Origin: Allorhodopirellula solitaria
GTDB lineage: Bacteria > Planctomycetota > Planctomycetia > Pirellulales > Pirellulaceae
DNA: 64,000 nt
NCBI RefSeq assembly: GCF_007859855.1
Contig: NZ_SJPK01000009.1
Location: 176,636 to 240,635, forward strand
Direction of reading: 5' to 3'
The position numbers and the translations under genes are program-made. Positions 55,249-63,803 of this stretch are shown here, piece after piece. The notes beneath the pieces were generated by a model. That model was given only the letters and a program-made list of their open reading frames with translations, ran no database searches and was not told the origin of the DNA. The stretch's first letter is position 1. Each line of letters opens with the position of its first letter.

Positions 55249-58200
55249 CTAAGTCCCCCGGCTGAGTTCTGGCCGCGGTAGCCGTCCGTAGGCATGAGCG
55301 AGTAGTTTCAATGGATGGACCGCGGAGTAATCGCCACCGTGTTCCATTTGCAATTTGCAAGCGCTGCATTCGGTCGCCGGTGCCGACTGGCTGGCTTTGC
55401 GAACGGCAGAAATCATCGGCCAGCCGATCCGTAGGCTGTTGCGAAAATTCTTGCGATGCAGCCCCCATGTGCCGGCCATCCCGCTGCACCCCTTGCCCAC
55501 CACATCGACATCGATGCCGGGGATCAGACGCATCAAGCTCGCCGCAACCGGTTCCCGGTCGAGCACCCGACTGTGACAGGGTTGATGATAGACGATTCGA
55601 TGATCGACGGTTTCGAACTCAAGGGCGAGCCGATCTTCTTGGTGCAGCGACCACAGGTACTGACACGCCTCGTGAGAATGCCGAGCAACGAGGTGCGCGT
55701 CCTCGCTATCGAGCAAATTGGGGTACTCATGTTGCAGGCACAACGCGGCCGCAGGCTCGCTCGCCAAGACGGTATAGCCTTGCCGTACCGCGTCGGCGAG
55801 CACGCGGACGTTGCGCCGGGCAACCCGCCGGGCACCTTTCAGATCGCCCGCGGTGATTCGCCCCATCCCACTGAGCCCCTGGCCGACGGGCACATAGAAC
55901 CCAATCCGGTTGTGTTGCAGAATTTCTGCCAGCGCCCGACCGATTTCTGGGTCGTGATAGTTGGCGTAGTGATCGACAAAATAAACTACCTTCAAACCTC
56001 CATGCGGCGACGCTTTGTGCCAGCGGCGGCGGATCGCGTAACGCAGGAATGTCTCTCTCACCAATGGCGGAACTTCACGGGCGGCCGATAAACCGAACAG
56101 GTTCTCACCGAGCCAACGCATCGAGCGGCGACGCAATAGGAAATTGGAGAACCACGCCACTCGCGAGGCAACAGCCGCCACCAGATCGATGCGGCTGATC
56201 AACCAATCCGATAGCGGCATCCCGTTGGTGGCGACGTACTGGGCTTTGATCTCACCAACGATTTTGGGAATGTTCACCGACGCGGGACAGTCGATACGGC
56301 ACGAGTGACAATTGAAACAGAGGTCAGCGACAGCCTTGGCACGCTCGCCCGTTAATTCATCCACCCCCAATTCTCCACTGAGAACGCCCCGCAACAGGTT
56401 GGCTTTGGCCCGTGGCGAAGCCTCCTCGATCGCGGTGATGCGGAACATCGGGCATTGCCGTTCGTCGGGACTGTGGGAACGGCACCGACCGCAGCCGTTG
56501 CAGGCTCGAGTGGTGGTCGTGATCGGCGCACTGCCCGGCCACTGCTGCAACACCTCGAGTTGCGGTGGCGGCTGGTGCGGCATCAGAGAGGTGACCAACT
56601 TCGACGCTGCTGACTCGACAAGGTGCGGTTCACCCGCTGGGCTGGACTCACTTGGCTGCGCACCGGCAGGAGTGTCCGTTCCGGGGACGGACGTGCCGTC
56701 ACGGCGCCCCTCTGATCCGCGGGCAATAGCGGTGGGGGCGGGGGTGTCCTCGGGGGCGAGCGTTGGGCCAACTTCGTCCGATCGCCGCAGTGGTAGCACG
56801 CTGCGGCCTGACTCCACGATCTCGATGGTGTGATTGAAGGGACGCAGATTCTCGTCGGGCTTCTGCAATACCGCCCCAAAGAGTTTACCGCCGTTGAAGC
56901 GGTATTGTGGGTCGAAGAGACGTTTGACCTGCCCCATTGCGGGCCACAGCTCGCCGAACTGCCTCGGCATCAGGTACGAGCGACTGAGTCCAGCGGCGTG
57001 TTCGACGCCGATCTGTCCGCCCAGTTTCCACACCACTTCGGCAATCGCTTCGCTGAGCGGACGGACCTGGTCGCGGTCCTCGGGGTTGGCGAGGTCGAGC
57101 ATCGGACGAACATGCAGCTGGCCATGGCCGGCATGCGCGAAGACGGTCGCGGTGACGTGATGCCGTTTGAGGACGTCCTGGACCGCCAAGAGCATGCTGG
57201 GCAAGCGTTCTGGTGGCGCAAAAATGTCTTCAACAAAGGGCAGCGGCATGGCGCGTCCGGGAACCCGATACTGCCGCTGGATCACGCGTCGAAACAGCAC
57301 CCAAAACAAATCCCGCTGCTCGTTTTGGACGGTATCCTGAGACGCAAACGCCGCATCCGGACCGCTGGCGAGAGTCTTGCGAAGGATCCCTAAACGGTGA
57401 TAGAGATCTCCCAGAGATTCCCCTTGAATCTCCACCAACATGCCCGCCTCGGCTTCCCGAGGAACCAGGTCAGCGAATCGCTTTTCACCCTCTCTGGCAA
57501 TTTGAAGCAAGCGACGATCCATCACATCGCAAGCGATCGGACCATGGTCGAGCGCCATCACAGCAGCCCGCATGGCGGAGTCGAGTCGACGAAAGAACAG
57601 CAGCACGACGCCGCGATGGGCCGGGATCAACTCCGTGCGAAGTGTGGCGTCGACCATCACCGCCAATGTCCCCTGAGTGCCCGCGTAGAACTTGGCCAAG
57701 TCCACCGTGCCCGAGGGGGTGTGGAAATCGTCGAGACGGTAGCCGTTGCTCGCGGGCGACCGAAAACGATGCGATTGCAGGGCCGTCTGAAACTGTTTCT
57801 GGATCTCTCCGAGCCCGCGAGCTACGCGATTGGCAAACGCGGGCCCGTCCTCGCCGTCACCTTCCACCGGCGGGGCGAGGTATTCGTCGGGAGCATGTTG
57901 AGATAACTCGACCAATTCGCCCTGGGCGTTGATCACACGCACCGACTCCACCGTGTCGCGGGCCGACCCACTACGCAGGAAATGGCTGCCCGACGCGTTG
58001 GTCGCGATCACACCCCCCATCGTGTTGATCGCGCGTGTTGCCGGGTCCGGGCCGTACCAACGACCCGCGTGAGCGAGCAAACGATTGACGCTGGCCAAGG
58101 TCGCCCCGCTCTGCACAGTGATCCGGGTCGCGTCCTCCTGAAGAGCCACCCGCCGCAGATGACACGACATGTCCAGAACGATACCGGGGCCGAGCGATTC

Positions 58201-58449
58201 ACCGGCCACCCCACTGCCGCTGCCACGAGGATGGATCGTCAATCCGTGGTCGCGAGCGTAAATCACCGTCGCTGAGATGTCGGCCGCCGATCGCGGGCGG
58301 ACCACGCACAGTGGGCTGACTTGGTAGATGCTCGCGTCGGAGGCATACAGTTGCAACGAGACGTCATCGCACAAAACCTCCCCTTCGACTAAGCCGCGGA
58401 GGTCATCGTGCAATCGTTGGCGGTCGAGATCGGTGCGCATCAGCATCAT
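55249..58449 (-). CDS. FAD-linked oxidase fused to 4Fe-4S / CCG-domain protein (GlcD-GlpC type)
   Basis: A 1066-residue fusion. Residues about 20-260 form a PP-loop FAD domain (SPLCVVRPRSAADISATV, HPRGSGSGVAGESLGPGIVL, TMGGVIATNASGSHFL). About 260-540 is the oxidase C-terminal domain. A Pro/Ala-rich linker follows. Near residue 645-740 are two ferredoxin-like motifs, CNGCGRCRSHSPDERQC and CFNCHSCRIDC. The last 250 residues resemble the CCG (heterodisulfide-reductase) domain, but the first CCG is replaced (GQGLSGMG) and the second reads GKGCSGMAGTWG. Such enzymes oxidise D-2-hydroxyacids such as lactate or glycolate and pass electrons to quinones. Three ATGs in the first four codons make the start slightly uncertain. 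Confidence 0.92.
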   Translation of the reverse strand: MMLMRTDLDRQRLHDDLRGLVEGEVLCDDVSLQLYASDASIYQVSPLCVVRPRSAADISATVIYARDHGLTIHPRGSGSGVAGESLGPGIVLDMSCHLRRVALQEDATRITVQSGATLASVNRLLAHAGRWYGPDPATRAINTMGGVIATNASGSHFLRSGSARDTVESVRVINAQGELVELSQHAPDEYLAPPVEGDGEDGPAFANRVARGLGEIQKQFQTALQSHRFRSPASNGYRLDDFHTPSGTVDLAKFYAGTQGTLAVMVDATLRTELIPAHRGVVLLFFRRLDSAMRAAVMALDHGPIACDVMDRRLLQIAREGEKRFADLVPREAEAGMLVEIQGESLGDLYHRLGILRKTLASGPDAAFASQDTVQNEQRDLFWVLFRRVIQRQYRVPGRAMPLPFVEDIFAPPERLPSMLLAVQDVLKRHHVTATVFAHAGHGQLHVRPMLDLANPEDRDQVRPLSEAIAEVVWKLGGQIGVEHAAGLSRSYLMPRQFGELWPAMGQVKRLFDPQYRFNGGKLFGAVLQKPDENLRPFNHTIEIVESGRSVLPLRRSDEVGPTLAPEDTPAPTAIARGSEGRRDGTSVPGTDTPAGAQPSESSPAGEPHLVESAASKLVTSLMPHQPPPQLEVLQQWPGSAPITTTTRACNGCGRCRSHSPDERQCPMFRITAIEEASPRAKANLLRGVLSGELGVDELTGERAKAVADLCFNCHSCRIDCPASVNIPKIVGEIKAQYVATNGMPLSDWLISRIDLVAAVASRVAWFSNFLLRRRSMRWLGENLFGLSAAREVPPLVRETFLRYAIRRRWHKASPHGGLKVVYFVDHYANYHDPEIGRALAEILQHNRIGFYVPVGQGLSGMGRITAGDLKGARRVARRNVRVLADAVRQGYTVLASEPAAALCLQHEYPNLLDSEDAHLVARHSHEACQYLWSLHQEDRLALEFETVDHRIVYHQPCHSRVLDREPVAASLMRLIPGIDVDVVGKGCSGMAGTWGLHRKNFRNSLRIGWPMISAVRKASQSAPATECSACKLQMEHGGDYSAVHPLKLLAHAYGRLPRPELSRGT

Positions 58450-58516
58450 TACGACTCAGATGGGTAGGGTTCGTCAAGACCCATAGCCTCAGAGCGTCTC
58501 GATCCCGACCACACTC

Positions 58517-58631
58517 TTAGCAACACACGATGCATAAGCGTCGGTTTTAGTAATGGACGAGGCGTCGAGTCCTGCGGCTTTGGACTCGTCGCCTCGTCCA
58601 CTACGACAGAAATTGATCGTGTGTTGCTTAG
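58517..58631. mobile_element. 115-bp MITE-like element with 14-bp terminal inverted repeats
   Basis: Ends are TTAGCAACACACGA and TCGTGTGTTGCTTA, almost perfect inverted repeats. The interior is a palindrome of GGACGAGGCGTCGAGTCC and GGACTCGTCGCCTCGTCC around a CTGCGGCTTT loop. It matches 41254-41368 in reverse orientation. Its right end (58628-58630) supplies the stop codon of the lipoprotein gene. Confidence 0.9.
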
Positions 58632-59290
58632 CGGTCGAGGACCATGTCAATCATTTGGTCGATGCCCATTCGGTTGTCTTTTCGGACCACTAAACGGTCG
58701 CCCGGACGCAGCGCGTAATCGGATTCCGGACGAATTTGCTCCGCGTCATGAGGTGAAAATAGCACATCCATGCGGACCCCGTCCAAACTGTTCGGTGCCG
58801 GCCGGTACAACGCCGCTTGGACCTTGCCGAGCTTATGCAGGACGCCGGTTTGCTCCAACAGCGTGCTGACATAGACGCTCCGTGGTGCCGCGCCGGCAGT
58901 ACCTGTATCACAACTGGGATCGCCCGCGGTGGGCAGTGGCAGCACCCGAATAGGCTCATTGTCGTCGAGGACCTGCAACACGATGGAGTTGTTCGCCTTG
59001 GCATTGCGAACACTCTGGTATGCCTCTTGGGTGAATGTCGTCGATGGCAGGCTCGCCCCAGTCCCCACCGGCACATAGTTGGCCTGCTGCTCGGTCGAAC
59101 TCGGCAACGGTCCCTGGCTGATTCCTGGGATGCTCGGCATTTGAATGGTCGGCCCCGAGTAGAGCGAACAGCCTGAGACGAGGACCGGAAAGAGAGCCAG
59201 GGCAATCCAGACTCCTTGCCTGGACCAGTCAAATCCGTTGTCGCGGCGGGATGGGATACGACACGCCTCGGGAGATTGGGCAGGTTGCAT
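58628..59290 (-). CDS. Putative lipoprotein, 220 aa
   Basis: The N-terminus has a basic segment, a hydrophobic stretch WIALALFPVLVSGC and a lipobox (VSGC), so Cys near residue 41 is probably lipid-modified. The remainder is soluble with Pro/Ser-rich parts. The end YALRPGDRLVVRKDNRMGID is like the loop of polysaccharide-export (SLBB-type) proteins, where LRPGDRL is common. The full export family is not otherwise evident. The stop codon comes from an adjacent MITE-like element. Confidence 0.75.
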   Translation of the reverse strand: MQPAQSPEACRIPSRRDNGFDWSRQGVWIALALFPVLVSGCSLYSGPTIQMPSIPGISQGPLPSSTEQQANYVPVGTGASLPSTTFTQEAYQSVRNAKANNSIVLQVLDDNEPIRVLPLPTAGDPSCDTGTAGAAPRSVYVSTLLEQTGVLHKLGKVQAALYRPAPNSLDGVRMDVLFSPHDAEQIRPESDYALRPGDRLVVRKDNRMGIDQMIDMVLDR

Positions 59291-59492
59291 GGATCGATAA
59301 CTTTGCGAACGTGAGGGATTGGGGGGAGATGCTGGTTGCCCGGGTCAGGTGAATTGGGCAAACTTTAACACCACTGGTTGCATCGACTTGGCAGCCAGGT
59401 TTTCTTGACGAATTTTATTGATTTTCCTCATCTTGCCTCTCCCGCAAGCACTCGGGTTGCCCCGTTGGATGCGGATTGGTAGAAGCGTGTCC

Positions 59493-59957
59493 ATGTCCAT
59501 TTCAAATAGCGTCCGCCCATCGACCCCCAAGCGTTTTAACCGCAAACGCGGTGTGATCGGCGTGATTTTTCGCGATGATCGACTGCTCATTATCCGTCGT
59601 TCTTTGACCGTCAATGCTCCCGGCAAACTCTGCTTGCCCGGCGGAGGCATCGAAATGGGCGAGAGCGAAGAGGAGGCCCTGATCCGTGAAATGCAGGAAG
59701 AAATTGCTGTCGATGTCGACCCCATTCGGCTCTGCCACCGCAGCGTCACACCTTGGGGGACCCGTTTGGCGTGGTGGATTTCAGAGATCCGTGGTGACGT
59801 CGACCCGGTCGCCAACCCGGAGGAAGTGGCCGAAATCCACTGGATGACACCCCGTGACATCGCCGTGGCCAAAAATGTACTGCCCAGTTTGCCCGAGTTC
59901 TTGTCCCAGTGGCGGGCCGGACAGATCGACCTGCCGTGGAACGCCCCGAGCGAATAA
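59493..59957 (+). CDS. NUDIX hydrolase
   Basis: A 154-residue protein if the ATG at 59493 is used; ATGs at 59469 and 59418 are in frame but give an unlikely hydrophobic extension. The Nudix box reads GGGIEMGESEEEALIREMQE with EEI next, matching Gx5Ex7REUxEExGU except that the final Gly is Ala. KRGVIGVIFRDDRLLIIRR forms the first strands. Nudix enzymes hydrolyse nucleoside diphosphate-linked substrates; the substrate here is unknown. It stands alone between a lipoprotein gene and a tiny basic-protein gene. Confidence 0.9.
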   Translation: MSISNSVRPSTPKRFNRKRGVIGVIFRDDRLLIIRRSLTVNAPGKLCLPGGGIEMGESEEEALIREMQEEIAVDVDPIRLCHRSVTPWGTRLAWWISEIRGDVDPVANPEEVAEIHWMTPRDIAVAKNVLPSLPEFLSQWRAGQIDLPWNAPSE

Positions 59958-60242
59958 ACGGCTCCCGACGCATTCGTACTCGCTTTGCACCTTGCTTGAT
60001 TACAAGGGTCTGCTAGGCTAAGAGACCCTGCATGGCGAGGAAACCTTTACTTCCCCGTTATCCAATTCGCAGGAAGCACCTGCACGTCAGCTTATCGGCT
60101 GCCCCGCATCATTGGTCGCGCGTTCGCGTGCCGCACCCCGTCAATCGTGAGCGAGTGCTCTGTGGCGGGGCGATGTCGGATCCCTTGGGACAGGTGCGAC
60201 CATTTCCAATTTCCAGCAGAATCGTCGAGGAGAATGAACTAG

Positions 60243-60332
60243 GTGGGTACTAAGAGAACAGGCAAAGGCCGACGCAAGGTAGGACGAAAGAAACGACGCA
60301 TGCGAGCAAAGATTCGTCACCGCAAGAAATAA
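60243..60332 (+). CDS. 29-aa highly basic protein (AURKAIP1/COX24-like or ribosomal-associated)
   Basis: GTG start at 60243 with GAGGAGA eleven bases upstream; TAA at 60330-60332. The product begins VGTKRTGKGRRKVGRKK and ends RRMRAKIRHRKK (overlapping by RR/KK), with about 17 Arg/Lys in 29 residues and no acidic residue. It resembles the small basic AURKAIP1/COX24-type or ribosome-bound peptides annotated in planctomycetes. An ATG-AAC-TAG triplet directly precedes it in frame, so the minimal frame MN-stop lies between ribosome site and start. Confidence 0.7.
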   Translation: MGTKRTGKGRRKVGRKKRRMRAKIRHRKK

Positions 60333-60474
60333 ATTTGCGGCGGGCATGGTGCGACTGTACCATGTGGGCTTGGATCCGCTTTCAGCCCCACTGTCGAACC
60401 CTGCTTTCGAATAGACTCGAACGTCGGGTCGGTTGTTCCACATCTTCGAATCGACGCTTTCGAGTGCCAACACG

Positions 60475-62034
60475 ATGCCTGGTCCTTCGATCCACGAACT
60501 ATTAGGGTTGCCCTCGGACGCCTCCCACCCAAATGCTTATCAGGTGTTTGGGTTGGCGCTAGGCGAATCGGACCAACAGGTCATTCGGGCGGCAATCGAG
60601 CGGCGGATCAAGACGATCAAACAGGCCAAGTCAGCGACCGAACCAGACGTTTGGATGAAAGCTGTCAAAGCGGTCCAGGCTGCTCAGAAAGTCCTCAGCG
60701 ACCCGGAACAGAAAGCGTCTCTCGACGCCAAGTACGGGATTTTGAGCGATCCCAGCCCCGCGCCTGCAGACACCCCTGCTGAGGAGAGTTCTGCAGACCC
60801 GCTCGCCGCCCTCCTGCCCGGCTCGAGCCCCCCATCGACGAACGGCCCCCACACCGGACCGCGGGAGACCGCCCCCACCCAACCGCGTGAAGCCCAGCCA
60901 CTCGAAGCCTCACAGCCGAACACGCCCGCAACACCTGCGGCGGCGACGCCGCGACGAAACACCGGCATCCAGGTCTCCGACGACAGTCGACGCTCGAGCC
61001 GGCGACGCGGATCGGGAGGATTGATCTTCGGATCCATCGTCGTCGTGATGCTGGGCCTGATCGTCGCTGGACTGGGCTATCTATTCATCAACGGCGGCAC
61101 GATCCAGCTCGTCAAAGGTGATCAGGGGCTTCAAGTCGGAGCAGGAAAATCGGCCGCCCCAGGGCGAAGTTCTCGGATGGCTGCGCCCCAAGCCGGATCG
61201 CAGAGGGAGCGCGGCGACGGAATCATGACTCCCGCCCCGCGGACACCCGCCCCGCGGACACCCGCTCCGACAGCCCCCCCAGCTGAGTCGATGCCGGCCC
61301 CCGCTGAACCGTCCATGCCCGCCCCGCAGCGGAACAATGCAGAGCCACCGATGACGCCCGAGACGTCCTCGCCGGAAATGCCTGCACCGCCCGATGGAAC
61401 AACGGACACCGGATCACCCAGTGGCGGGATGACCGCCGACATGCCAAATCCATCCGCTGCGCCGACACCGCCTGCGCCCACTCCCCCCGGACCGCAGCGG
61501 ATCGCCTCAGCCGACGCCGCTTTGAGCGCCGCACGCGATGCGATCGCCGGCGCGGAATGGGATAGCATGAAAACCCTTAGCGAGACGGCGGAGAAGCAAG
61601 CGGTCACTGCCGCACAGAAACAAGCAGCCGAGACCCTCTACCAGTTCGCGGACCTCGCCATGTTCTACCGCTCGGGGATCGAGAAGGCGATGTCAGAACT
61701 AGTAGCGGGCAACGAATTCAAGCTGACTGATTCGTTGACGTTCCTGGTGCAGCGATCCAGTGCCGAGCAGATCACGCTGTACCGCAACAAACGGGAATAC
61801 ACGTACACCCTCGACGAGTTGCCGCTGAGCGTCGCACATGCCCTAGCACCCTTTGGGTTGGACGCCGCCTCCAACGAGGGCCAAGCTGCGATGGCTGTCT
61901 TCCAAACCATTTCGCCCAAAACAACAGCCGGTCACCGCGCCCAATCGATCGATATCCTGCGTGGCCTCGGCGACGTCGAGGGAGCCGACCCGCAAAAACT
62001 CGCCGACTTCATCGGCTCGCTCGACGACCGGTGA
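60475..62034 (+). CDS. J-domain-like membrane protein with Pro-rich region
   Basis: A 519-residue protein using the ATG at 60475. Residues about 5-90 are helical and resemble a DnaJ-like domain (IHELLGLPSDASHPNAYQVF, AVQAAQKVLSDPEQKASLDA), but a canonical HPD tripeptide was not seen. A cytoplasmic Pro/Ala-rich part follows, then one transmembrane helix (IFGSIVVVMLGLIVAGLGYL, near residue 185-205). A Pro/Ala/Met low-complexity stretch (about 240-340) has a PAPRTP repeat, and a helical C-terminal domain (about 345-519) completes it. Single-pass membrane topology with the J-like end inside is inferred. No specific role recognised. Confidence 0.72.
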   Translation: MPGPSIHELLGLPSDASHPNAYQVFGLALGESDQQVIRAAIERRIKTIKQAKSATEPDVWMKAVKAVQAAQKVLSDPEQKASLDAKYGILSDPSPAPADTPAEESSADPLAALLPGSSPPSTNGPHTGPRETAPTQPREAQPLEASQPNTPATPAAATPRRNTGIQVSDDSRRSSRRRGSGGLIFGSIVVVMLGLIVAGLGYLFINGGTIQLVKGDQGLQVGAGKSAAPGRSSRMAAPQAGSQRERGDGIMTPAPRTPAPRTPAPTAPPAESMPAPAEPSMPAPQRNNAEPPMTPETSSPEMPAPPDGTTDTGSPSGGMTADMPNPSAAPTPPAPTPPGPQRIASADAALSAARDAIAGAEWDSMKTLSETAEKQAVTAAQKQAAETLYQFADLAMFYRSGIEKAMSELVAGNEFKLTDSLTFLVQRSSAEQITLYRNKREYTYTLDELPLSVAHALAPFGLDAASNEGQAAMAVFQTISPKTTAGHRAQSIDILRGLGDVEGADPQKLADFIGSLDDR

Positions 62035-62040
62035 GCCGCT

Positions 62041-62115
62041 TCCGCAACTGGCGCTGCACTGCGGCTATTTCCTAAAGTTCCATTCGGGACACTTGTGGGC
62101 AATCAATAGGGCTGA
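62041..62115. repeat. Degenerate copy of dispersed repeat
   Basis: TGGCGCTGCACTGCGGCTAT and CATTCGGGACACTTGTGG, then GGCAATCAATAGG, correspond to segments at 29970-30020 and 21424-21460, and in reverse to the GTTGATTACCCAC end. Confidence 0.55.
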
Positions 62116-62160
62116 CGCCGTCGGCTCATTCCAACGCAAACATCATTTCATCCGGTGCGG

Positions 62161-63570
62161 TTACTTGTTGCCTTTCCTGCGTTTGTCGCTTCTGGCGGGC
62201 TCCGCGTTCGCAGCGGGGAGAAACTCGGCTAGCTCGGCTTTCAGACTGTCCAGCGATCCGTCGCCCGCCAAGTTGTTCCATTCGTTCGGATCGCTCTGCA
62301 GATCGTAGAGTTCTTCACTCCCATCGCTGTATCGGATGTATCGATGCGTTTCACTGCGGACGGCGTGATTGTCTTTGCCAAACGTCGTCAATGCCACATT
62401 GGGCCATTCGGCAACCGGGTCGGCCAACAACGGCTTCACACTGACGCCCTCGAGCCCCGCTTGGGTTGGCAAGTCACACAATTCGACCAGCGTAGGGTAG
62501 ATCGATAACAGTTCGACCGGACGCTGGCACGGCCTGCCCTGCTCCAGGCCCGGCACACTGATGATGAACGGAACGCGAGTGGCCTGCTCCCAAAGCGATT
62601 GCTTTGCCCAGCGTTCCTTTTCACCCAGAAAAAAGCCATGGTCTGAATAGAGGACGACGATGGTATTGTCCGCATGGGGACTGGCGGCCAGCGCATCGAG
62701 CACACGGCCAACCTGCTCGTCCGTCCAACGGACGCAGGCCAGATACGATTGCACGGCTTCTTTCCAGCGACCGCTTTCAACGAACCATGCATGATCGGGC
62801 GCCGCGGGCGCCTTCATCAGCTTGGTCGCAATGCCTGGCAAGTCGTCGCGGTCACCGTCTTTGACCTCCGGCAATTGAATCGTATCAGCGGGAATCTCAA
62901 GAAACACTCGAGTTGGCGAATAGAACGGAACATGGGGCCGATAGAAGCCGACCGCCAGGAAGAACGGTTGCTCACCCCGCTTGCCAATCACATCGATTGC
63001 CCAGGATGCGTCGACATAATCCTGAAACAATTCTTCGTCGTAAGACTGGCCTCCAAAATCCCACAGGCCGCCTGCACCATCCCGCGTTTCGGGGACCAGG
63101 CGCTCATCCAACTTCTGTCGCTGCCCAGGCCGCGGACCGACCTCGTCGAAGTCCCCGGGAGGCAATCCCGAACCGTGATAAATCTTGCCCGCCGTGTAAG
63201 TTTGGTAACCGCTCGCCGCGAAGTGACGTGGTAGCGTGACGCGGTCATTCATGGATGCCACCGTCCAGGGCCTTGGCGCATTCATGTACACACCGCTTGT
63301 CGATGGCCGCATTCCATACATGATGCTGGTTCGCGACGGATTACATATCGGTGCCTGGCAATGAGCGTTGGTGAATAGCGTTCCGCGTTGAGCCAGCCGA
63401 TCGATGTTCGGTGAACGAGCCTGTGGGTGTCCATCGAGACAGCCAACCCAGTTGTTCAAATCGTCAATCGCGATCAGCAGAACGTTGGGTCGTTCAGCGC
63501 GAACGGGAACTGCCAACGAGGAGCAGACCAGTAGTACGAAGTATACGAGTATCGATCGAGAATGAACCAT
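62161..63570 (-). CDS. Secreted sulfatase (iduronate-2-sulfatase-like)
   Basis: A 469-residue protein. The ATG at 63570 starts a clean signal peptide (SILVYFVLLVCSSLAVPVRA); the longer frame is unlikely. The sulfatase motifs are VLLIAIDDLNNWVGC with the metal-binding Asp pair, CNPSRTSIMYGMRPSTSGVY (CxPSR maturation site), GKIYHGSG, HVPFYSP and YSDHGFFLGEKERWAKQ. The KERWAKQSLWEQATRVPF stretch and overall layout match the iduronate-2-sulfatase-type family in planctomycetes. Probably degrades sulfated algal polysaccharides outside the cytoplasm. It ends before a degenerate repeat. Confidence 0.92.
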   Translation of the reverse strand: MVHSRSILVYFVLLVCSSLAVPVRAERPNVLLIAIDDLNNWVGCLDGHPQARSPNIDRLAQRGTLFTNAHCQAPICNPSRTSIMYGMRPSTSGVYMNAPRPWTVASMNDRVTLPRHFAASGYQTYTAGKIYHGSGLPPGDFDEVGPRPGQRQKLDERLVPETRDGAGGLWDFGGQSYDEELFQDYVDASWAIDVIGKRGEQPFFLAVGFYRPHVPFYSPTRVFLEIPADTIQLPEVKDGDRDDLPGIATKLMKAPAAPDHAWFVESGRWKEAVQSYLACVRWTDEQVGRVLDALAASPHADNTIVVLYSDHGFFLGEKERWAKQSLWEQATRVPFIISVPGLEQGRPCQRPVELLSIYPTLVELCDLPTQAGLEGVSVKPLLADPVAEWPNVALTTFGKDNHAVRSETHRYIRYSDGSEELYDLQSDPNEWNNLAGDGSLDSLKAELAEFLPAANAEPARSDKRRKGNK

Positions 63571-63663
63571 GATGAACGCCGGGGCAGTGAGGAAACGATT
63601 AAGGAACGTGGGAGCAATCAATGTCGTATTGAACGAGGCAACGAGCTGCTCAATATCCAGAAG

Positions 63664-63790
63664 TATGGCTCATCCGCCGGAAGCGTGCGTCCGAGGTTTT
63701 CAAGGCATGGCTCCAGTATCCAATGATTGATTTGTCGGAGGTGATTATCAATGTTAGCCTGGCACTGCCGGGAGAAACGGAGCCGAGCTC
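63664..63790. repeat. Dispersed repeat (inverted copy of about 17466-17590)
   Basis: Shared blocks include GAGGTTTTCAAGGCATGGCT, GTGATTATCAATGTTAG and CTGGCACTGCCGGGAGAAAC. It lies next to the IS4-like transposase end, as the first copy lies next to the RAYT pseudogene. Confidence 0.8.
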
Positions 63791-63803
63791 GAATGGCGTG
63801 GAC

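Noticed and set aside
60032..60253. 73-aa ORF upstream of the basic protein
   Set aside because: Arg/Pro-rich composition without family features, overlaps the ribosome site and start of the better-supported 29-aa gene.
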